This document shows, in pieces, positions 17,514-27,746 of a stretch of DNA of 64,000 nt (the stretch's first letter is position 1; every line of letters begins with the position of its first letter). Both the position numbers and the translations under genes were made by a program. The DNA is from Methylophaga sp. 41_12_T18 (GTDB lineage Bacteria; Pseudomonadota; Gammaproteobacteria; Nitrosococcales; Methylophagaceae), in the NCBI GenBank assembly GCA_002163115.1, contig MAAI01000008.1, positions 23,238-87,237 on the forward strand, read 5' to 3'. The notes under the pieces were generated by a model. It was not told where the DNA came from. It ran no database searches and saw only the letters and a list, made by a program, of their open reading frames with translations.

Positions 17514-18743
17514 ATGTTAAATTTCATTTGGATCAGCTTTTTTTTCATTGCCTTTATAGTGGCACTCATCAAACTATTTGTTTTTGGTAATACAGAAATA
17601 TTCGGCCAGTTAATGACCGCTATGTTTAGTTTATCTAAAACAGCATTCGAAATTTCACTGGGCCTAGCCGGTATCTTAGCTTTATGGCTAGGTATTATGC
17701 GTATTGGTGAACGTAGTGGCTTTATTGACTTATTAACGCGTGGCTTAGCCCCCCTCTTTGCCAAACTGATGCCAGAAGTCCCTAAAGGCCACCCAGCATT
17801 AGGTGCCATGGTGATGAATATAGCTGCTAATGCTTTAGGTCTCGATAATGCAGCAACACCGCTGGGCATTAAAGCTATGAATGAGCTGCAAAAGCTCAAC
17901 CCTTTTAAAGATACCGCCAGCAATGCTCAAATTCTGTTTTTGGTCATCAATACTTCTGCTGTTACTTTATTCCCAGTCACCATTTTTACTTATCGCGCGC
18001 AGTTAGGAGCAGAAAACCCTACCGACGTGTTTATCCCAATTCTCATCGCCACCTATGCTTCAACGATGGTCGGTCTATTAACTGTCGCCTGGGTACAAAA
18101 AATAAATTTATTCGATCGAGTAGTATTGAGTTATTTGGCGGTTTTTACCCTTCTCGTAGTAGGTTTACTCAGCTACTTCTCAAGCTTGCCACAAGCAGAA
18201 ATGTTGATGCAGTCAGCCCTCATTAGCAATGTCATTTTATTTTCTCTGGTTATGCTATTTATTTCTGGCGCAGTCGTTAAAAAAGTAAATGCTTATGAGG
18301 CTTTCATTGATGGTGCTAAAGAAGGCTTTGCAACAGCCATCAAAATCATTCCTTATTTAGTCGCTATGTTAGTAGCCATTGGCGTATTTCGAGCCAGTGG
18401 TGCCCTCGATATTTTATCTTCTGGCTTACGTAGCATCGTGTTAAGTCTAAATTTTGATGACCGTTTTATTGAAGGCTTACCTACGGCTTTAATGAAACCG
18501 TTTAGTGGTAGTGGTGCCCGTGCGATGATGGTTGATACCATGCAAGCTTATGGTGCTGACTCCTTTGCCGGTCGATTATCATCAATTGTGCAAGGCAGTA
18601 CAGAAACAACCTTTTATGTACTTGCAGTTTATTTTGGTTCAGTCGGCATTAAGAATATTCGTCATGCCGCAGCTTGTGGACTTGCTGCAGATTTTGCTGG
18701 CATTATTGCTGCTATTGCCGTCTGTTATTGGTTCTTTGGTTAA
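17514..18743 (+). CDS. Fused SpmA/SpmB nucleoside-recognition (Gate) membrane protein
   Basis: A 409-residue polytopic membrane protein with two Gate domains. The N-terminal half (to about 215) has the SpmA pattern GHPALGAMVMNIAANALGLDNAATPLG; the C-terminal half has the SpmB pattern GAKEGFATAIKIIPYLVAMLVAIG and KPFSGSGARAMM plus GSTETTFYVLAVYFGSVG. In Firmicutes spmA and spmB are separate spore-maturation genes; in many proteobacteria they are fused and the substrate is unknown. Preceded by the deaD terminator and transcribed alone. Confidence 0.85.
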   Translation: MLNFIWISFFFIAFIVALIKLFVFGNTEIFGQLMTAMFSLSKTAFEISLGLAGILALWLGIMRIGERSGFIDLLTRGLAPLFAKLMPEVPKGHPALGAMVMNIAANALGLDNAATPLGIKAMNELQKLNPFKDTASNAQILFLVINTSAVTLFPVTIFTYRAQLGAENPTDVFIPILIATYASTMVGLLTVAWVQKINLFDRVVLSYLAVFTLLVVGLLSYFSSLPQAEMLMQSALISNVILFSLVMLFISGAVVKKVNAYEAFIDGAKEGFATAIKIIPYLVAMLVAIGVFRASGALDILSSGLRSIVLSLNFDDRFIEGLPTALMKPFSGSGARAMMVDTMQAYGADSFAGRLSSIVQGSTETTFYVLAVYFGSVGIKNIRHAAACGLAADFAGIIAAIAVCYWFFG

Positions 18744-18821
18744 GCGCTGCTAGTTTTTGTTGCGAGAGAGAACAAAACAGGTCTATAGTTAGATTATTAC
18801 TAATCAAACAAGGAGTTAGCT

Positions 18822-19565
18822 ATGAAAAAAGCACTCTCTGTTAGCTATGCTGTTATTAGTTATCTAATATTCTTCACTGTTTTTCTTTATCTAATCGCCT
18901 TTGTTGGCGATCTTATTGCTCCCAAGACGGTAAGCTCTGGTACGACACAACAATTCAGTACAGCCTTGTCTATCAATATACTTCTGATCAGCCTATTTGC
19001 CATCCAACACACCATCATGGCTCGACAGTCATTTAAACAGTGGTTCACTCAATACATCCCCACTCATTTGGAACGTAGTAGTTATATGCTTGCCACTAGT
19101 ATTGTTCTAGCTCTATTGTTTTGCTACTGGCAGCCGATAGAAGGTAAGTTATGGGAGTTTAGCCATCCCATTTTAGTTAATCTATTTTATATATTATTTG
19201 CTAGTGGCTGGCTTCTTGTCTTAATTTCAACCTTCCTCACCAATCATTTTGACTTGTTTGGCCTTCGCCAAGCTTATCTGTATGCCATTGATAAGCCTTA
19301 TAGCCATTTGCCATTCAGCAATCATTGGTTTTACCAATGGCTTAGGCACCCGATGATGTTAGGTTTATTAATTGCTTTTTGGTTTACACCCATCATGACA
19401 ATCAGTCACTTAATGTTTAGTGTTGGCATGACAATCTACATATTTGTCGGTATAAACTTTGAAGAAAAGAGTTTAATTAAATTACTGGGTGAAGACTACA
19501 TCCAGTATCGCAACAACACCCCGATGTTATTGCCGTGTAAATGCAAATGTAAAGATGCTCAATAA
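18822..19565 (+). CDS. mddA: MddA-like methanethiol S-methyltransferase
   Basis: A 247-residue integral membrane protein with about six transmembrane segments in the NnrU/isoprenylcysteine-methyltransferase superfamily. Segments such as LFAIQHTIMARQSFKQWFT, TFLTNHFDLFGLRQAYLY, RHPMMLGLLIAFW and NFEEKSLIKLLGEDY follow MddA, which methylates methanethiol with S-adenosylmethionine to release dimethylsulfide. AAGGAG precedes the ATG. A Cys/Lys tail (CKCKCKD) is unusual. The family is clear; the exact substrate is inferred from memory of the sequence pattern. Confidence 0.75.
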   Translation: MKKALSVSYAVISYLIFFTVFLYLIAFVGDLIAPKTVSSGTTQQFSTALSINILLISLFAIQHTIMARQSFKQWFTQYIPTHLERSSYMLATSIVLALLFCYWQPIEGKLWEFSHPILVNLFYILFASGWLLVLISTFLTNHFDLFGLRQAYLYAIDKPYSHLPFSNHWFYQWLRHPMMLGLLIAFWFTPIMTISHLMFSVGMTIYIFVGINFEEKSLIKLLGEDYIQYRNNTPMLLPCKCKCKDAQ

Positions 19566-19644
19566 ATTGAACTAAACATAGTAAGATAGCTGCTCATTTA
19601 TAATTTAAGTTTACTGCTTAGCTTAAAAAGTCGTTAGGAATATA

Positions 19645-20190
19645 ATGAAAAAAAGTGCCCTTGAAATCCTCCAACTCGGCCACCCACATTTGCGGCGCAC
19701 TTCACATGTTATTCCTGATCCCAGTGATGTTGAGTTTCAAGATTTTACGGCTCGTCTAGTCGAGTTTGTCAGGCAACAAGGCGGTATGGGCATTGCTGCA
19801 CCACAAGTTAATGTTGCATCACGTATGTTTATTATGAGTTCACATCCCAACTCTCGTTACCCCACTGCTCCTATCATGGATGCTACGGTGGTGATCAATC
19901 CTGAAATAACTTGGACTTCACCAGAAATAGAAAAAGATTGGGAAGGCTGTTTAAGCTTACCGGGGATTCGCGGTTTAGTATCTCGCCATAAAAAGATAAA
20001 AGTAAGCTACCTTTCAGCAAGCGGTGAACAGATCGAAACTGAATATACTGATTTTTTAGCTCGAATATTCCAACATGAACTGGATCACCTTAATGGCACA
20101 GTCTTTCTCGATCGAGTTGATAGCACTCATGAAATCATGATGGAACAAGAGTGGCAACGTCGCGTTATTGATAATAACGAAGTCGATTAA
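19645..20190 (+). CDS. def: Peptide deformylase
   Basis: A 181-residue metalloenzyme that removes the formyl group from nascent N-terminal methionine. Motif 1 GMGIAAPQ (48-54), motif 2 EGCLSL with metal ligand C102, and motif 3 H144-E-L-D-H148 are all intact. It is not beside fmt here, so it may be an additional deformylase; the usual def-fmt locus is not in the window. Convergent with the DUF3549 gene with only 9 bp between. Confidence 0.93.
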   Translation: MKKSALEILQLGHPHLRRTSHVIPDPSDVEFQDFTARLVEFVRQQGGMGIAAPQVNVASRMFIMSSHPNSRYPTAPIMDATVVINPEITWTSPEIEKDWEGCLSLPGIRGLVSRHKKIKVSYLSASGEQIETEYTDFLARIFQHELDHLNGTVFLDRVDSTHEIMMEQEWQRRVIDNNEVD

Positions 20191-20199
20191 CTCAGTAAG

Positions 20200-21249
20200 T
20201 TAGCCAAACATACGGCCTACATATCGACTTAGCTCATCTGAACGTTCAGGAGAGCGTAAAGCAGTCAGAATATTTGCTCGCATACCCGGCATAAACATTA
20301 CATCTGCTAGTAGCTGACTAAAGCCTGCATAACCATATTCTGTTTTAGCTAACTGCTCTAAAAATAAGTGACAAGTATGTTTTTGTTCTAGAACACGCCA
20401 AAGACGCCCAGAAATAATTGCTAAGACTTCAATATTGGTACTGCTTGGGTGCTGTAAAACCCGTTTGACCATTTGATCAACCAAGCCAGCAGCTGGGCTA
20501 TTTGAAGCTGCACGCAAACAGGCACAAACACGATCCATATCAGGCTGTTCGTTCTCAAGTTCCATATTGACTCGTTGCGACAGCACTTCAACGATGCCAG
20601 CAGCAGGCTCAGCATGCTCTAAAAAGGTACTCAATACAGCAAAAGGTTCGTCAGGCAAAGAAGGAATCGTTTCAATCAGGCCTAGGGTTTCATCATTATC
20701 ATCTAAACGAACCGCAACATCTGCAACACCCTGCATGCCCAAACTTTGCCAGCTATCTATATCAGCCTTGCCAGTAAAATATTGCAAAGCTTGCTCATAG
20801 TACTTTGATGGTTTTGCCGCTAAGCTCTTAGTCGCTTTAGCATTAAAGGCAGCCATTTTATCTTCACGAGGCGTGAAGGTATATGGACTATCTTTCAAAG
20901 CTCCTTCAATTCTCTGGCCATCATCTGCAGCTAACATGCACTCACCTACACGGTCGAGCAACATAACAAGAAACTCATCACGAGCAGCTTGGATCAGTAA
21001 ACCTTGCTCATCTAATGGAAACTTCAAGAACCAAACATAATGCTTGTCTGGCAAAGAAGGATTCCAGAAAATCACCCCAAATAAAGCGCTCTGTTGAAAT
21101 GGGTATGGATACGGTTTCTTAGCCCATTCAAAATTAACAAACTCATCAGGACTTAATTTTACAACTCGGCGACCAATATCAAATACACGATACTTTGCAC
21201 CGGTTTGATGAAGAAACTCACTTAAAGTCGTGATCTTATTTGTAGCCAT
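20200..21249 (-). CDS. DUF3549 family protein
   Basis: A 349-residue soluble protein matching the gammaproteobacterial DUF3549 family, with the N-terminal pattern FLHQTGAKYRVFDIGRRVVKL followed by PYPYPFQQSALFGVIFW and a largely helical remainder that may be repeat-like. No catalytic motif was recognised. It lies 21 bp downstream of argJ on the same strand, so it probably shares the secA-argJ transcript. Function unknown. Confidence 0.75.
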   Translation of the reverse strand: MATNKITTLSEFLHQTGAKYRVFDIGRRVVKLSPDEFVNFEWAKKPYPYPFQQSALFGVIFWNPSLPDKHYVWFLKFPLDEQGLLIQAARDEFLVMLLDRVGECMLAADDGQRIEGALKDSPYTFTPREDKMAAFNAKATKSLAAKPSKYYEQALQYFTGKADIDSWQSLGMQGVADVAVRLDDNDETLGLIETIPSLPDEPFAVLSTFLEHAEPAAGIVEVLSQRVNMELENEQPDMDRVCACLRAASNSPAAGLVDQMVKRVLQHPSSTNIEVLAIISGRLWRVLEQKHTCHLFLEQLAKTEYGYAGFSQLLADVMFMPGMRANILTALRSPERSDELSRYVGRMFG

Positions 21250-21270
21250 ACTAACTCTCCAAACTACAGT

Positions 21271-22497
21271 TTAAGTGCGGTACTCTGCATTTATTTTGAC
21301 ATAGTCATATGAAAAATCGCAGGTCCAAATCGTATCTTGAGCTTGGCCTCGACCAAGCTGAACTTTAATGATAATTTCATCTTGGTTCATTACTGTTTGG
21401 CCTTGTTGCTCTGTATAGCTTGCTGCAGGCTCACCATTTTCAACAATGCAAACATCACCTAGATAAATCGCAACTTTACTAAGGTCAAAATCAGTAACGC
21501 CACTACGACCTACTGCCGCTAGAATTCTTCCCCAGTTTGGATCAGATGCAAATAAAGCTGTTTTAACTAATGGCGAATGGGCAATCGTGTAAGCAACTTG
21601 ACGACATTCTTCCGTATCTTGGCCCTGTTGAACATTAACCTCGATGAATTTAGTTGCGCCTTCACCATCACGCACAATGGCATGAGCTAAATATTGACTG
21701 ACTTCAGCGATAGCTTGATAAAGGGTTTCAGCGGCATCTGATGCAAGGTCGTTGATTTCACTATTGCCAGCTTTAGCTGTTGCCATCAATACACAAGCGT
21801 CATTAGTCGAAGTATCACCATCAACAGAAATTCGATTGAAGGATTGCTCGGCAGATCGTAGCAAAATATCATCTAAAACAGACTGGTTAACGGCAGCATC
21901 AGTGGCAATATATGACAACATTGTCGCCATATTTGGACAAATCATGCCCGAGCCTTTTGCTATACCAGTAATAGTCACTAACTGACCATCAATTTCAATT
22001 TTCTTAGATAAAGCTTTCGCAACAATATCCGTTGTCATGATGCCATGTGCGGCATCAAACCAATTATCTTCAGCTAAGTCTGCAAATGCAGCAGGCATCG
22101 CCTGAGTAATCTTATCAACCGGTAATTGCTGACCAATAACACCCGTTGAAAATGGCAGCACAGTTTCTACAGTGGTTTGTGCTAATTCAGCGACTTTCTG
22201 GCAACATGCTTGAGCAGATTGCATACCCAAGTCACCCGTACCAGCGTTAGCATTGCCAGAATTAATCAATAAATACTGCGGTGATACTTTTGCTTGATGT
22301 TGCTTAGCTAAAGTAACAGGTGCTGCACAAAATGCATTTTGAGTATAAACCGCTGAAGTTGTAGTTCCTTGAGCAAGCTCAATTAACACAACATCAGGTG
22401 TGCCAACTTTTTTAATGCCTGCACTCGTAATACCAAGCTTTATGCCATCAACCGCTAATAAACTACCTTTAACCGGTGCAGTTAAATTAACTGGCAT
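21271..22497 (-). CDS. argJ: Bifunctional ornithine acetyltransferase / N-acetylglutamate synthase
   Basis: A 408-residue ArgJ, which recycles the acetyl group in arginine synthesis. The self-cleavage region GSGMICPNMATMLSYIATDA with the nucleophilic Thr and the GDTSTNDACVLMAT signature are intact. The start is set at the ATG at 22497, which overlaps the secA stop by one base (TAATG) and has GGAG 10 nt upstream; an in-frame ATG at 22518 lies directly on that ribosome-binding site and is rejected. The overlap indicates translational coupling to secA. Confidence 0.93.
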   Translation of the reverse strand: MPVNLTAPVKGSLLAVDGIKLGITSAGIKKVGTPDVVLIELAQGTTTSAVYTQNAFCAAPVTLAKQHQAKVSPQYLLINSGNANAGTGDLGMQSAQACCQKVAELAQTTVETVLPFSTGVIGQQLPVDKITQAMPAAFADLAEDNWFDAAHGIMTTDIVAKALSKKIEIDGQLVTITGIAKGSGMICPNMATMLSYIATDAAVNQSVLDDILLRSAEQSFNRISVDGDTSTNDACVLMATAKAGNSEINDLASDAAETLYQAIAEVSQYLAHAIVRDGEGATKFIEVNVQQGQDTEECRQVAYTIAHSPLVKTALFASDPNWGRILAAVGRSGVTDFDLSKVAIYLGDVCIVENGEPAASYTEQQGQTVMNQDEIIIKVQLGRGQAQDTIWTCDFSYDYVKINAEYRT

Positions 22498-25214
22498 TAA
22501 GAGATGGCTCCATGGCACTGTTTAAACTTCTTACCAGAACCACAAGGGCAAGGATCATTACGACCTACTTTCTTGCCATCTCTAGTGTAAGGTTCTGAAT
22601 CTGTAGGCACATGTGCTTCTTCTTCGCTACCAGCAATGCCTTCTGCTTGCTCATGTTGATATTCAACTTCAGCCGTTTGACGACGCTGCTCTTCTACAGC
22701 TTCCACATCTTCAGGCGCACGAACTTGTACACGTGAGATATGTGAAATAACGCCATGTTTTATGTTATCCAACATGCTCGTAAATAACTGGAATGCTTCA
22801 CGCTTAAACTCTTGTTTTGGATCTTTTTGAGCATAACCACGTAAGTTAATACCCTGACGTAGATAATCCATTTGCGCTAAGTGCTCTTTCCATTGACTAT
22901 CTAAGGTTTGCAACATAATTGATTTTTCAAAATGTCGCATCAGTTCAGCACCAACCGTTTCTTCTTTGACTTGGCACTCTTCTTCTGCGGTGGTAACGAT
23001 ACGCTGACGTAATGTTTCTTCATGCAGCTCATCGTCCAGCTCTAACCACTGGCCGATATTAAGCTCTAATGCAAAATCATCACGTAAAGCATCTTCTAAG
23101 CCAGGCACACTCCACTGCTCATCAATGCTATTAGGTGGGATATAAATATTAATAACGTCATTAATAACAGTGTCACGCATCGAAACGACCGTCTCTGCTA
23201 CATCTTCAGTAGCCATTAATTCATTTCTTTGCTCGTAGACTACTTTACGTTGATCATTAGCAACATCATCAAATTCTAATAATTGTTTACGAATATCAAA
23301 GTTATGACCTTCTACTTTACGTTGTGCATTTTCAATGGCACGAGATACCCATGGATGCTCAATCGCTTCACCTTCTTCCATGCCTAATTTCTGCATCAAT
23401 CCCGCCATGCGTTCTGAGGCAAATATGCGCATTAAATTATCTTCTAAAGATAAATAGAACCGACTCGAACCTTGATCGCCTTGACGACCTGAACGACCAC
23501 GTAATTGATTATCAATACGACGTGACTCATGACGCTCAGAACCAATGATATGTAAACCACCCGCAGCTAGAACGGCATCATGGCGTAACTGCCAAGCTTG
23601 AGTAAGCTTTTCTTTCTCAGCATCCGTTGCATTTTCTGCTAATTCTTCTAATTCAGCGTCTAAACTACCACCCAATACAATATCGGTACCACGGCCTGCC
23701 ATATTGGTGGCGATAGTTACCGCACCAGGTCGACCAGCATGGGTAATGATTTGTGCTTCTTTTTCGTGAAACTTAGCATTTAGTACTTCATGAGGTACTT
23801 TTGCTTTTTCCAATAAGTCATGTACGTATTCAGAGCTTTCTATCGATGATGTACCGACTAATACTGGCTGTTTACGCTCAATACAATCTTTAATATCAAC
23901 CACGATGGCATCATATTTTTCTTTGGTCGTGAGATAGATTTGATCGGCTTCATCTTTACGTTGCATAGGGCGATGGGTAGGAATAACAACAACTTCTAAA
24001 CCATAGATAGATTGCAATTCGAACGCTTCAGTATCAGCCGTGCCAGTCATACCTGATAGTTTGTTATAAAGGCGGAAATAATTTTGGAAAGTAATCGACG
24101 CTAGGGTTTGATTCTCATTCTGAATCGACACCCCTTCTTTTGCTTCTACTGCTTGATGCAAGCCTTCTGACCAACGACGGCCCGGCATAGTACGGCCAGT
24201 AAACTCATCAACAATAACAACTTGGTTATCTTGCACAATATAATCAACATCACGCTGGAATAAAACATGAGCACGTAATGCTGCGGTTGCATGATGCATT
24301 AAGCTGATATTCGCCGCGTCATATAAACTGCCATTATCATCTAATAGGCCGGCTTGTGTTAACAAGTTCTCAATCTGTTCATGACCTGCTTCGGTGAAAT
24401 GAACTTGTTTGCTTTTTTCGTCAACCGTGTAATCACCGGCCACTTCAATTTCTTCACCTTCGCCAATCTGTTTTGTCAGACTAGGAATAAGTGCATTCAC
24501 TTGCTGATACATTGCTGAACTATCTTCGGCAGGACCAGAAATAATCAGCGGAGTACGTGCTTCATCGATTAAGATTGAATCCACTTCATCGATAACCGCG
24601 AAATGTAATGTACGTTGTACTTTTTCTTCGATACTAAAAGCCATATTATCGCGCAGATAATCAAAGCCAAACTCATTGTTAGTACCGTAGGTAATATCTG
24701 CGGCATAAGCTGCACGACGTGCTTCAGATTCTAAGCCTGAAATAATCACGCCTGTAGATAAACCTAAAAATTCATACAGTTTGCTCATCCAAGCAGAGTC
24801 ACGTTGAGCGAGGTAATCGTTTACGGTGATAACATGAACACCTTGCCCTTCAAGTGCATTTAGATAAACAGTTAAGGTAGCAACTAAGGTTTTACCTTCA
24901 CCAGTACGCATTTCAGCGATACGACCTTGGTTTAACACCATGCCGCCAATCATTTGCACATCAAAGTGACGCATATCTAAAACACGGACACCAGCCTCAC
25001 GTACCACAGCAAATGCTTCGGGCAAAATATCATCTAAGGTTTGGCCATCTGCCAAGCGTTGACGAAACTCAATCGTTTTGGCTTGGAGCGCTTCATCGCT
25101 TAATTGTCCGATCTCAGCTTCTAAACTAGTAATCTGACCAACTATCTTACGCATACCTTTGAGCACTCGTTCATTACGACTGCCAAATATCTTGCTGAAA
25201 AACTTGCTTACCAT
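22497..25214 (-). CDS. secA: Preprotein translocase ATPase SecA
   Basis: A 905-residue motor ATPase that drives protein export through SecYEG. Walker [28 protein letters not shown], the TGTAD preprotein cross-linking region, MAGRGTDI and [11 protein letters not shown] are present, and the C-terminus carries the zinc-binding SecB/lipid tail [13 protein letters not shown]. The length is normal. It follows an M23 peptidase gene by 145 bp; no SecM-like arrest peptide is found upstream, unlike in enterobacteria. Confidence 0.97.
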   Translation of the reverse strand: MVSKFFSKIFGSRNERVLKGMRKIVGQITSLEAEIGQLSDEALQAKTIEFRQRLADGQTLDDILPEAFAVVREAGVRVLDMRHFDVQMIGGMVLNQGRIAEMRTGEGKTLVATLTVYLNALEGQGVHVITVNDYLAQRDSAWMSKLYEFLGLSTGVIISGLESEARRAAYAADITYGTNNEFGFDYLRDNMAFSIEEKVQRTLHFAVIDEVDSILIDEARTPLIISGPAEDSSAMYQQVNALIPSLTKQIGEGEEIEVAGDYTVDEKSKQVHFTEAGHEQIENLLTQAGLLDDNGSLYDAANISLMHHATAALRAHVLFQRDVDYIVQDNQVVIVDEFTGRTMPGRRWSEGLHQAVEAKEGVSIQNENQTLASITFQNYFRLYNKLSGMTGTADTEAFELQSIYGLEVVVIPTHRPMQRKDEADQIYLTTKEKYDAIVVDIKDCIERKQPVLVGTSSIESSEYVHDLLEKAKVPHEVLNAKFHEKEAQIITHAGRPGAVTIATNMAGRGTDIVLGGSLDAELEELAENATDAEKEKLTQAWQLRHDAVLAAGGLHIIGSERHESRRIDNQLRGRSGRQGDQGSSRFYLSLEDNLMRIFASERMAGLMQKLGMEEGEAIEHPWVSRAIENAQRKVEGHNFDIRKQLLEFDDVANDQRKVVYEQRNELMATEDVAETVVSMRDTVINDVINIYIPPNSIDEQWSVPGLEDALRDDFALELNIGQWLELDDELHEETLRQRIVTTAEEECQVKEETVGAELMRHFEKSIMLQTLDSQWKEHLAQMDYLRQGINLRGYAQKDPKQEFKREAFQLFTSMLDNIKHGVISHISRVQVRAPEDVEAVEEQRRQTAEVEYQHEQAEGIAGSEEEAHVPTDSEPYTRDGKKVGRNDPCPCGSGKKFKQCHGAIS

Positions 25215-25271
25215 TACTTGTCACTACCTGTGTGAGATCAAAACGTATGTTGTGATCGTAAATTTGATAAA

Positions 25272-25292
25272 GCTCGCGATTATAACGCGAGC
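25272..25292 (-). promoter_or_regulatory. Palindrome with embedded -10 upstream of secA
   Basis: GCTCGCG-ATTATAA-CGCGAGC is a perfect 7-bp inverted repeat about 58 bp before the secA start. On the minus strand TATAAT (25284-25279) occupies its loop, so it may be a secA promoter with an operator or an mRNA hairpin. The -35 side is poor (TTAGAC with an 18-bp spacer). Could instead be a terminator for the M23 gene, but the T-run is missing. Confidence 0.35.
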
Positions 25293-25359
25293 AGTGTTCA
25301 AGGTCTAAAACTAATTTTGATATAGGTGAAAATTGCTTTTATAAATCAAGCCATCACAG

Positions 25360-26262
25360 CTAACGCTTAACAAAAGTATAGGGGTTTATATGTTTGCCAT
25401 CGCGTAATATTTCAAAGTGAACGTGTGGACCTGTAGAGCGACCAGTAGAGCCCATCAAGGCTAATAATTGGCCTTTCACAACCTTGTCGCCCCATGTCAC
25501 TTTAATGGTCTTGTTATGGGCATAACGCGTTACATAGCCATTGCCATGATCGACTTCAACCAAACCTCCATAACCACTACGCTGACCGATCCAAGTCACA
25601 ATCCCATCAGCAACCGTATTTACAGCTGTACCTGATTTCCCTGCTATGTCTATGCCGCGATGAAAGGCTTGTTTACCGGTGAATGGATCGATTCGATTAC
25701 CATAATATGATGAAACCCAACCACCTTCTATTGGTTTGCCTTGTGGAATAGCAGATTCAATATTGTCTTGAGTCAGTACCAGATCTTGCAGAGTAAGTAG
25801 CTGCTGCTGCTGTTGCTCAAATCCTAATGACAGTACTTTTAAACCATCATTAAAATCTTCAAATGACAAAACATGACCTGTTTTTTCAATTCCACCTTGG
25901 GCCGCATCATCATCAAGTAAAAATGACGATACATCTAAGCCCGATAAACTAGCCAACTTTTCTGTTAACGCTTTTAAACGAATAGCTTCAGCTTGCAGCT
26001 GACCTAATTTCTTAACATAAACATTACTCACCGCATCGGACGTCAGATCGGGCACTGGAATTGTAATCAACTCAGGTGCTAATGTCGCGTGAGAAAAAGG
26101 GGGGAGAGTTGATGATTCAGAAGGATTTAACACTTGTATAACAGCGACACTACTCATTAGCAATAATGAGACAACGATGCTCATTAACAGCATTAATTTA
26201 GTTCGGCTTAGATGCCAATGTTTATGTGTCTTGTTATTAGGCGATATAATGATAACTTGCAT
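25360..26262 (-). CDS. M23 (LytM-type) metallopeptidase, membrane-anchored
   Basis: A 300-residue protein with a basic N-terminus, a transmembrane helix at about 22-43, a periplasmic coiled-coil-like stretch (QLQAEAIRLKALTEKLASL) and a C-terminal M23 domain. Zinc ligands H201 and D205 in HRGIDIA and H280/H282 in HVHFE are intact, so it should be an active peptidoglycan endopeptidase rather than an EnvC-type pseudo-enzyme. Located between divergent dciA and secA, an arrangement common in gammaproteobacteria. Confidence 0.9.
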   Translation of the reverse strand: MQVIIISPNNKTHKHWHLSRTKLMLLMSIVVSLLLMSSVAVIQVLNPSESSTLPPFSHATLAPELITIPVPDLTSDAVSNVYVKKLGQLQAEAIRLKALTEKLASLSGLDVSSFLLDDDAAQGGIEKTGHVLSFEDFNDGLKVLSLGFEQQQQQLLTLQDLVLTQDNIESAIPQGKPIEGGWVSSYYGNRIDPFTGKQAFHRGIDIAGKSGTAVNTVADGIVTWIGQRSGYGGLVEVDHGNGYVTRYAHNKTIKVTWGDKVVKGQLLALMGSTGRSTGPHVHFEILRDGKHINPYTFVKR

Positions 26263-26297
26263 TATTATCCTTTTTAAACCAAACAGAGTCGGTATTT

Positions 26298-26744
26298 ATG
26301 GCTAGAAAACTTGAACGTATAAATAGTGTTTGTGAACAAAATAAGCGGTTAAATAAATTAACTCATCGAGTTCAAAAATTAAACCAACTTAATATTGTTA
26401 TGCAACAAGCACTACCCATCCAGTTTGCTAGTCACTGTCATCTAGCTAACGTTACTGCTACACACATTATCATTCATACCGACAATGCGTCTTATGCCAG
26501 CTTATTGCGTTTTCAGGCTCCAGTGCTATGCAAAACACTTTCTGAATATTTACCTCATGCTATCGATAAGCTCGAAGTTAAAGTCAGACCTAAAAATGCA
26601 CCACTTGTACAACCTACTAGCGCTAATATTACACTTCCAGGTAAAGCGGCAGAGTCATTACAACAAACTGCCGACTCACTTGAAGATGGTGCACTTAAAA
26701 CTGCGCTGGCAAAACTTGCACAACGCAGCTCTAAATCAAACTAA
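26298..26744 (+). CDS. dciA: DciA (DUF721) replicative-helicase loader
   Basis: A 148-residue protein with the DUF721 pattern: basic helical N-terminus, LNQLNIVMQQALPIQFASHCHLANV, then HTDNASYASLLRFQAPVL and LEVKVRP. DciA interacts with DnaB and assists helicase loading in bacteria without phage-derived DnaC. It is divergent from the M23 gene and convergent with lpxC, the usual gammaproteobacterial position. A dnaB gene lies at 60.7-62.1 kb of this window. Confidence 0.8.
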   Translation: MARKLERINSVCEQNKRLNKLTHRVQKLNQLNIVMQQALPIQFASHCHLANVTATHIIIHTDNASYASLLRFQAPVLCKTLSEYLPHAIDKLEVKVRPKNAPLVQPTSANITLPGKAAESLQQTADSLEDGALKTALAKLAQRSSKSN

Positions 26745-26750
26745 TATTTA

Positions 26751-27668
26751 TTAACTAACGACTGATGCTGCAGGGCGACTAAATAAGATTGGCGCATCTT
26801 TCTCGTCTTCAAATGTTACTAATTCCCATGCATCCTCATCAGCTAATAATTTACGTAATAGCTTATTATTTACTTCATGGCCTGATTTATAACCACTAAA
26901 GGTTCCGATCAAGCTATAACCCAATAAATATAGATCACCAATTGCATCCAACACTTTATGACGAACAAACTCGTCTTCGTAGCGTAAACCATCTTCATTG
27001 ACGATTCGGTAATCATCTAATGCGATAGCATTATCTACACTAGCGCCAAGAGCTAAGTTGTTTTCACGTAGTTTTTCGATATCTTTCATAAAACCAAAAG
27101 TACGGGCACGGCTCACTTCACGAACAAATGATGTGGAGGAGAAGTCAACCTCAACTTGTTGCGGGCGGCCGGTGAACGCAGGATGGTCAAAGTCGATTGT
27201 GAAACTAACTTTAAAGCCTTCAAATGGCTCAAACTTACCCCATTTATCACCGTCTTCCACGATAATTGATTTTTTAATTCGAATGAATTTCTTCGCCGCA
27301 GCCTGCTCTTCGATACCAGCAGATTGCACTAAAAATACAAACGGACCGGCACTACCATCCATAATTGGAACTTCGGGTGCATTCAAATCAATATAGGCAT
27401 TATCAATGCCTAACCCTGCAAACGCAGACAATAAATGCTCAACCGTTGATACCTTATGTCCATCTTGAACCAATGTAGTAGATAATGCAGTTTCACCTAC
27501 ATTTTCGGCCTTTGCTTCAAATTCGACGACAGGATCTAAATCAACACGCCGGAATATGATGCCAGTATCAGGCGCAGCAGGTCGTAAAGTGAGATAAACA
27601 GTATCGCCACTATGCAACCCAACACCGGTTGCACGAATCACATTCTTTAATGTTCGTTGCTTTATCAC
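26751..27668 (-). CDS. lpxC: UDP-3-O-acyl-N-acetylglucosamine deacetylase LpxC
   Basis: A 305-residue zinc amidase, the committed step of lipid A synthesis. TGVGLHSG, the metal site [18 protein letters not shown] and [14 protein letters not shown] are present. The start is GTG at 27668 (reads IKQRTLKN after Met), 9 nt after AAGGGGG; this gives exactly the E. coli length. An upstream in-frame TTG at 27677 abuts the ribosome-binding site and is rejected. It follows ftsZ by about 78 bp. Confidence 0.95.
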   Translation of the reverse strand: MIKQRTLKNVIRATGVGLHSGDTVYLTLRPAAPDTGIIFRRVDLDPVVEFEAKAENVGETALSTTLVQDGHKVSTVEHLLSAFAGLGIDNAYIDLNAPEVPIMDGSAGPFVFLVQSAGIEEQAAAKKFIRIKKSIIVEDGDKWGKFEPFEGFKVSFTIDFDHPAFTGRPQQVEVDFSSTSFVREVSRARTFGFMKDIEKLRENNLALGASVDNAIALDDYRIVNEDGLRYEDEFVRHKVLDAIGDLYLLGYSLIGTFSGYKSGHEVNNKLLRKLLADEDAWELVTFEDEKDAPILFSRPAASVVS

Positions 27669-27746
27669 GGTGTACAACCCCCTTACTAAACTTAATATAC
27701 AGATCGAAAGATCATAACATAAGCAACACGATTTCAGCTAATGTCG

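Noticed and set aside
25215..25359. SecM-type arrest peptide upstream of secA
   Set aside because: No ORF with an arrest-like C-terminus is present; the upstream gene is an M23 peptidase.
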